Shown here: positions 62,286 through 64,000 of the stretch, piece after piece
Position numbering within the stretch: position 1 is the first letter of the stretch
How the letters are laid out: every line of letters begins with the position of its first letter
Assembly: GCA_905203765.1 (NCBI GenBank)
Contig: CAJKXC010000001.1
Span: forward strand, 1-64,000
Direction: 5' to 3'
Source: an uncultured Bacteroides sp.
Lineage (GTDB): Bacteria; Bacteroidota; Bacteroidia; Bacteroidales; Bacteroidaceae
Length of the DNA stretch: 64,000 nucleotides
The notes under the pieces: model-generated
The model's database searches: none
Told to the model about the DNA's origin: nothing
The model's input: the letters and a program-made list of their open reading frames with translations, nothing else
Position numbers and translations under genes: made by a program

Positions 62286-64000
62286 TCATTTCTTCAATAA
62301 GAAATGTTCGGCACGTCCCGGAGAGAAGAGCTCCCACAAAGAAGCCACCGTCCAACCCGGAGCGAAGATATTGTTGTAATAGCCTTTTCCGTTGCGTCCG
62401 TAGTCCCAGTTGGTGTGCTGCACTACTTCGGGGTAATAACCTACCTTTGCAATGCCGCACATGTGTCCCTCATAGGGCAGCAACTGGCGCATGGAAGTAG
62501 AAATGACTTCGGAAAATTCGGAGAAGCGCGGCTCGTTGTACTCCTTGGAAAGCCAGTGCAATACATCGGCAAAGTCGAAGATAAACACGTCAATGTGGTT
62601 ATTCTCTACCGATACATTTCCCCAGCCGCGGGTCTTCAGGCCTATATCGCCCAGCATCTGTCCCGGAGCAAAGGGAACATCCCAGGTGTAGTACCATGAC
62701 AGGGCGAAATAAGCCGCTTTCTTTGCCAGTCCGGCATAGTGTGCGCGCTCTTCCCCTTTCGTGGCAAGAGCCAGATAATAGGCGGCGGTAGCGGCATACA
62801 GGGAAGCCTCTTTGTCCTCACAGTTGGCATCCAGCGTAGAAGAGAAATAATCGGCTTTGGATATCAATTCGTTTTCCAGATACTCCACCGTACGCTTTGC
62901 ACTTGCCAGATAGCGTTTATCCTTGAAGTACTTATATCCCATCACCAGCGGCAATGTGGCCGAAGGCGTACTGCCGCCGCTGCCGTCTACGATAGAGAAA
63001 TCGTCCTTGAACTTGCGCGGGAAGCTGCCATCCTCGTTCTGAAGGGTGAGGAAAGTATCCAGCATGGTCTTGATGCGCTTCTCCCATTCGGGATGTTTCC
63101 GCTTCTGCTGCTTTTCGTAATTCAGATAGTGCAACACGGCATATACACCTTCTGACTGGCGGCGGATGCTATGGGCCGATTCCTTGAAATTGCGGTTATA
63201 ATGTACCACCTCATTGAAGAAGCCTGCCGGAGAGAAACCGTTCTGAAGATAAGTATCGAAGATGCTGTTGGCACTCTCCACCAGTTCCGGGCGGTTCTTT
63301 GCCGCTCCGTACTCCAGCGCATTGAAGGCATTGAGCAACGTACGTCCCACGAAGCCCACTTCGGCAACATCCGTGCTGGCACAGGTAGCTGTCTCCAACT
63401 CTACGCCGGAATAGTAATGGGTAGGCGTATTATCCACATAGCTTTCTACGAAGAAGTTGCTCATTACCTCTTTCATCCTGTCCACCGTATAAGGCGTATC
63501 GACGGATTGCGGGCGGTTGGTATCGTAGGAATACTCCCAGGTACGCTGTACGCATTCCGAGAAATCATTGGCATTCCGTTCGGACAACTCCCAAGTCAGC
63601 GAGATGCTGTCTCCCTTGCGGAGCAACTGGAAAGCCTCAACGGCAGGCGCCAACGTCAATTTGCGGATATACGTCTTGGGAGCTTCCTTATAGGGGAAAC
63701 CGTATGCAAGAACCGTCATACCGTCCACATTCTCAAAGCCGGTATAGCCGATGGACGTTTCGCCGGACAAGATTACCTCGCCTTCCTTATGCGTCGTCAA
63801 GGCTTCCTTATCGAACTTATCGATACGGATTACCGACATCGACTTTCCGAGGGCAGGATTGAAAGCTGCCGTCAGCGGAGTACTCAGGCGGTCTTCGCGC
63901 ACCAGCCAACTGTCCGAAGTATGGAATGAAGGCGCTTCCTTGGGCGAACGCAGGTTGCGGCGATACCAGAAGCCGGGCATATAGAACTGGCAATCATCAT
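62286..64000 (-). CDS. Exported six-hairpin-glycosidase-like protein, 5' end missing
   Basis: About 571 residues to the right edge; the frame stays open to base 64000, so the start lies outside (a Met at 63980 is internal). An N-terminal beta-sandwich is followed by an alpha-toroid region with repeated (x)LxYGAAKN / WYYTWDVPF / WGNVSVENNH motifs (residues about 190-560), as in GH88/GH105 or DUF-type hydrolases. Aspartate and glutamate residues that could be catalytic occur, but I cannot name the family. Probably acts on complex glycans and lies upstream of galM in transcription. Confidence 0.65.
   Translation of the reverse strand, partial: DDCQFYMPGFWYRRNLRSPKEAPSFHTSDSWLVREDRLSTPLTAAFNPALGKSMSVIRIDKFDKEALTTHKEGEVILSGETSIGYTGFENVDGMTVLAYGFPYKEAPKTYIRKLTLAPAVEAFQLLRKGDSISLTWELSERNANDFSECVQRTWEYSYDTNRPQSVDTPYTVDRMKEVMSNFFVESYVDNTPTHYYSGVELETATCASTDVAEVGFVGRTLLNAFNALEYGAAKNRPELVESANSIFDTYLQNGFSPAGFFNEVVHYNRNFKESAHSIRRQSEGVYAVLHYLNYEKQQKRKHPEWEKRIKTMLDTFLTLQNEDGSFPRKFKDDFSIVDGSGGSTPSATLPLVMGYKYFKDKRYLASAKRTVEYLENELISKADYFSSTLDANCEDKEASLYAATAAYYLALATKGEERAHYAGLAKKAAYFALSWYYTWDVPFAPGQMLGDIGLKTRGWGNVSVENNHIDVFIFDFADVLHWLSKEYNEPRFSEFSEVISTSMRQLLPYEGHMCGIAKVGYYPEVVQHTNWDYGRNGKGYYNNIFAPGWTVASLWELFSPGRAEHFLLKK

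Overview
The window looks like chromosomal DNA of a gut Bacteroides-type bacterium (order Bacteroidales). Supporting signs are promoter elements of the Bacteroidales TTTG / TAnnTTTG type in front of many genes, absence of strong Shine-Dalgarno sites, many lipoproteins, an S46 peptidase, DUF6377/DUF4348/DUF2851/DUF5009-type families, glycoside hydrolases and a mannonate (uronate) branch. I see no rRNA, tRNA, CRISPR array, insertion sequence or prophage. The first gene lacks its 5' end and the last (minus strand) gene also enters the window without its 5' end.

Layout. 1-6.7 kb: RND efflux operon (adaptor, pump, outer membrane factor) followed by an lpxA-type acyltransferase and a strong terminator. 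6.9-8.7 kb (minus): queH and a DUF5009 membrane protein. 8.8-15.6 kb: a TPR/membrane/HTH regulator followed by GH30, GH5 and GH3 hydrolases, a beta-glucan-type set without SusC/D. 15.7-18.9 kb: SDR oxidoreductase and uxuA (minus), divergent from an AraC regulator. 18.9-22.8 kb (minus): dapB, lepB, a second LepB-like protein lacking both catalytic residues, and a WbqC protein. 22.9-32 kb: DUF2851, DUF4348, a Dus enzyme, a NahK-like sugar kinase with a CBM9-like protein, an M16 peptidase, a SIS isomerase overlapping a PfkB kinase, and a lipoprotein tyrosine phosphatase. 32-39 kb: DEAD-box helicase, EamA transporter, and a large GH2 enzyme with a ricin-like N-terminus.

38.8-42.9 kb is an oxidative-stress island: dps divergent from oxyR, then ahpC and ahpF. 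Two 15-bp ATAG/CTAT repeats set 21 bp apart lie between dps and oxyR and are probably the OxyR operator. 42.9-49.3 kb: a TPR-HTH regulator divergent from an outer membrane beta-barrel protein, and a DPP7-type S46 peptidase. 49.4-56.3 kb (minus): DUF389, polysaccharide flippase, ruvB, an AlkD-like protein and a TPR histidine kinase. 56.7-58.4 kb: SpmA/SpmB-like fusion and ybeY. 58.7-60.7 kb is an AT-rich patch with a C10 (streptopain-like) protease lipoprotein and an unknown small lipoprotein. 60.9-64 kb: galM and a partial six-hairpin-type protein.

The most unusual feature is not a gene. Five intergenic regions carry short tandem arrays whose units repeat at exactly 22 bp: 6731-6884, 24211-24276, 27899-28021, 41142-41251 and 62117-62204. 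The unit sequence differs between loci, but two loci 34 kb apart share one palindromic core (GGAAACG-nn-CGTTTCC), and a third is a chain of GCAGTnnnACTGC palindromes. All lie just after a stop codon. I know of no description of this 22-bp architecture.
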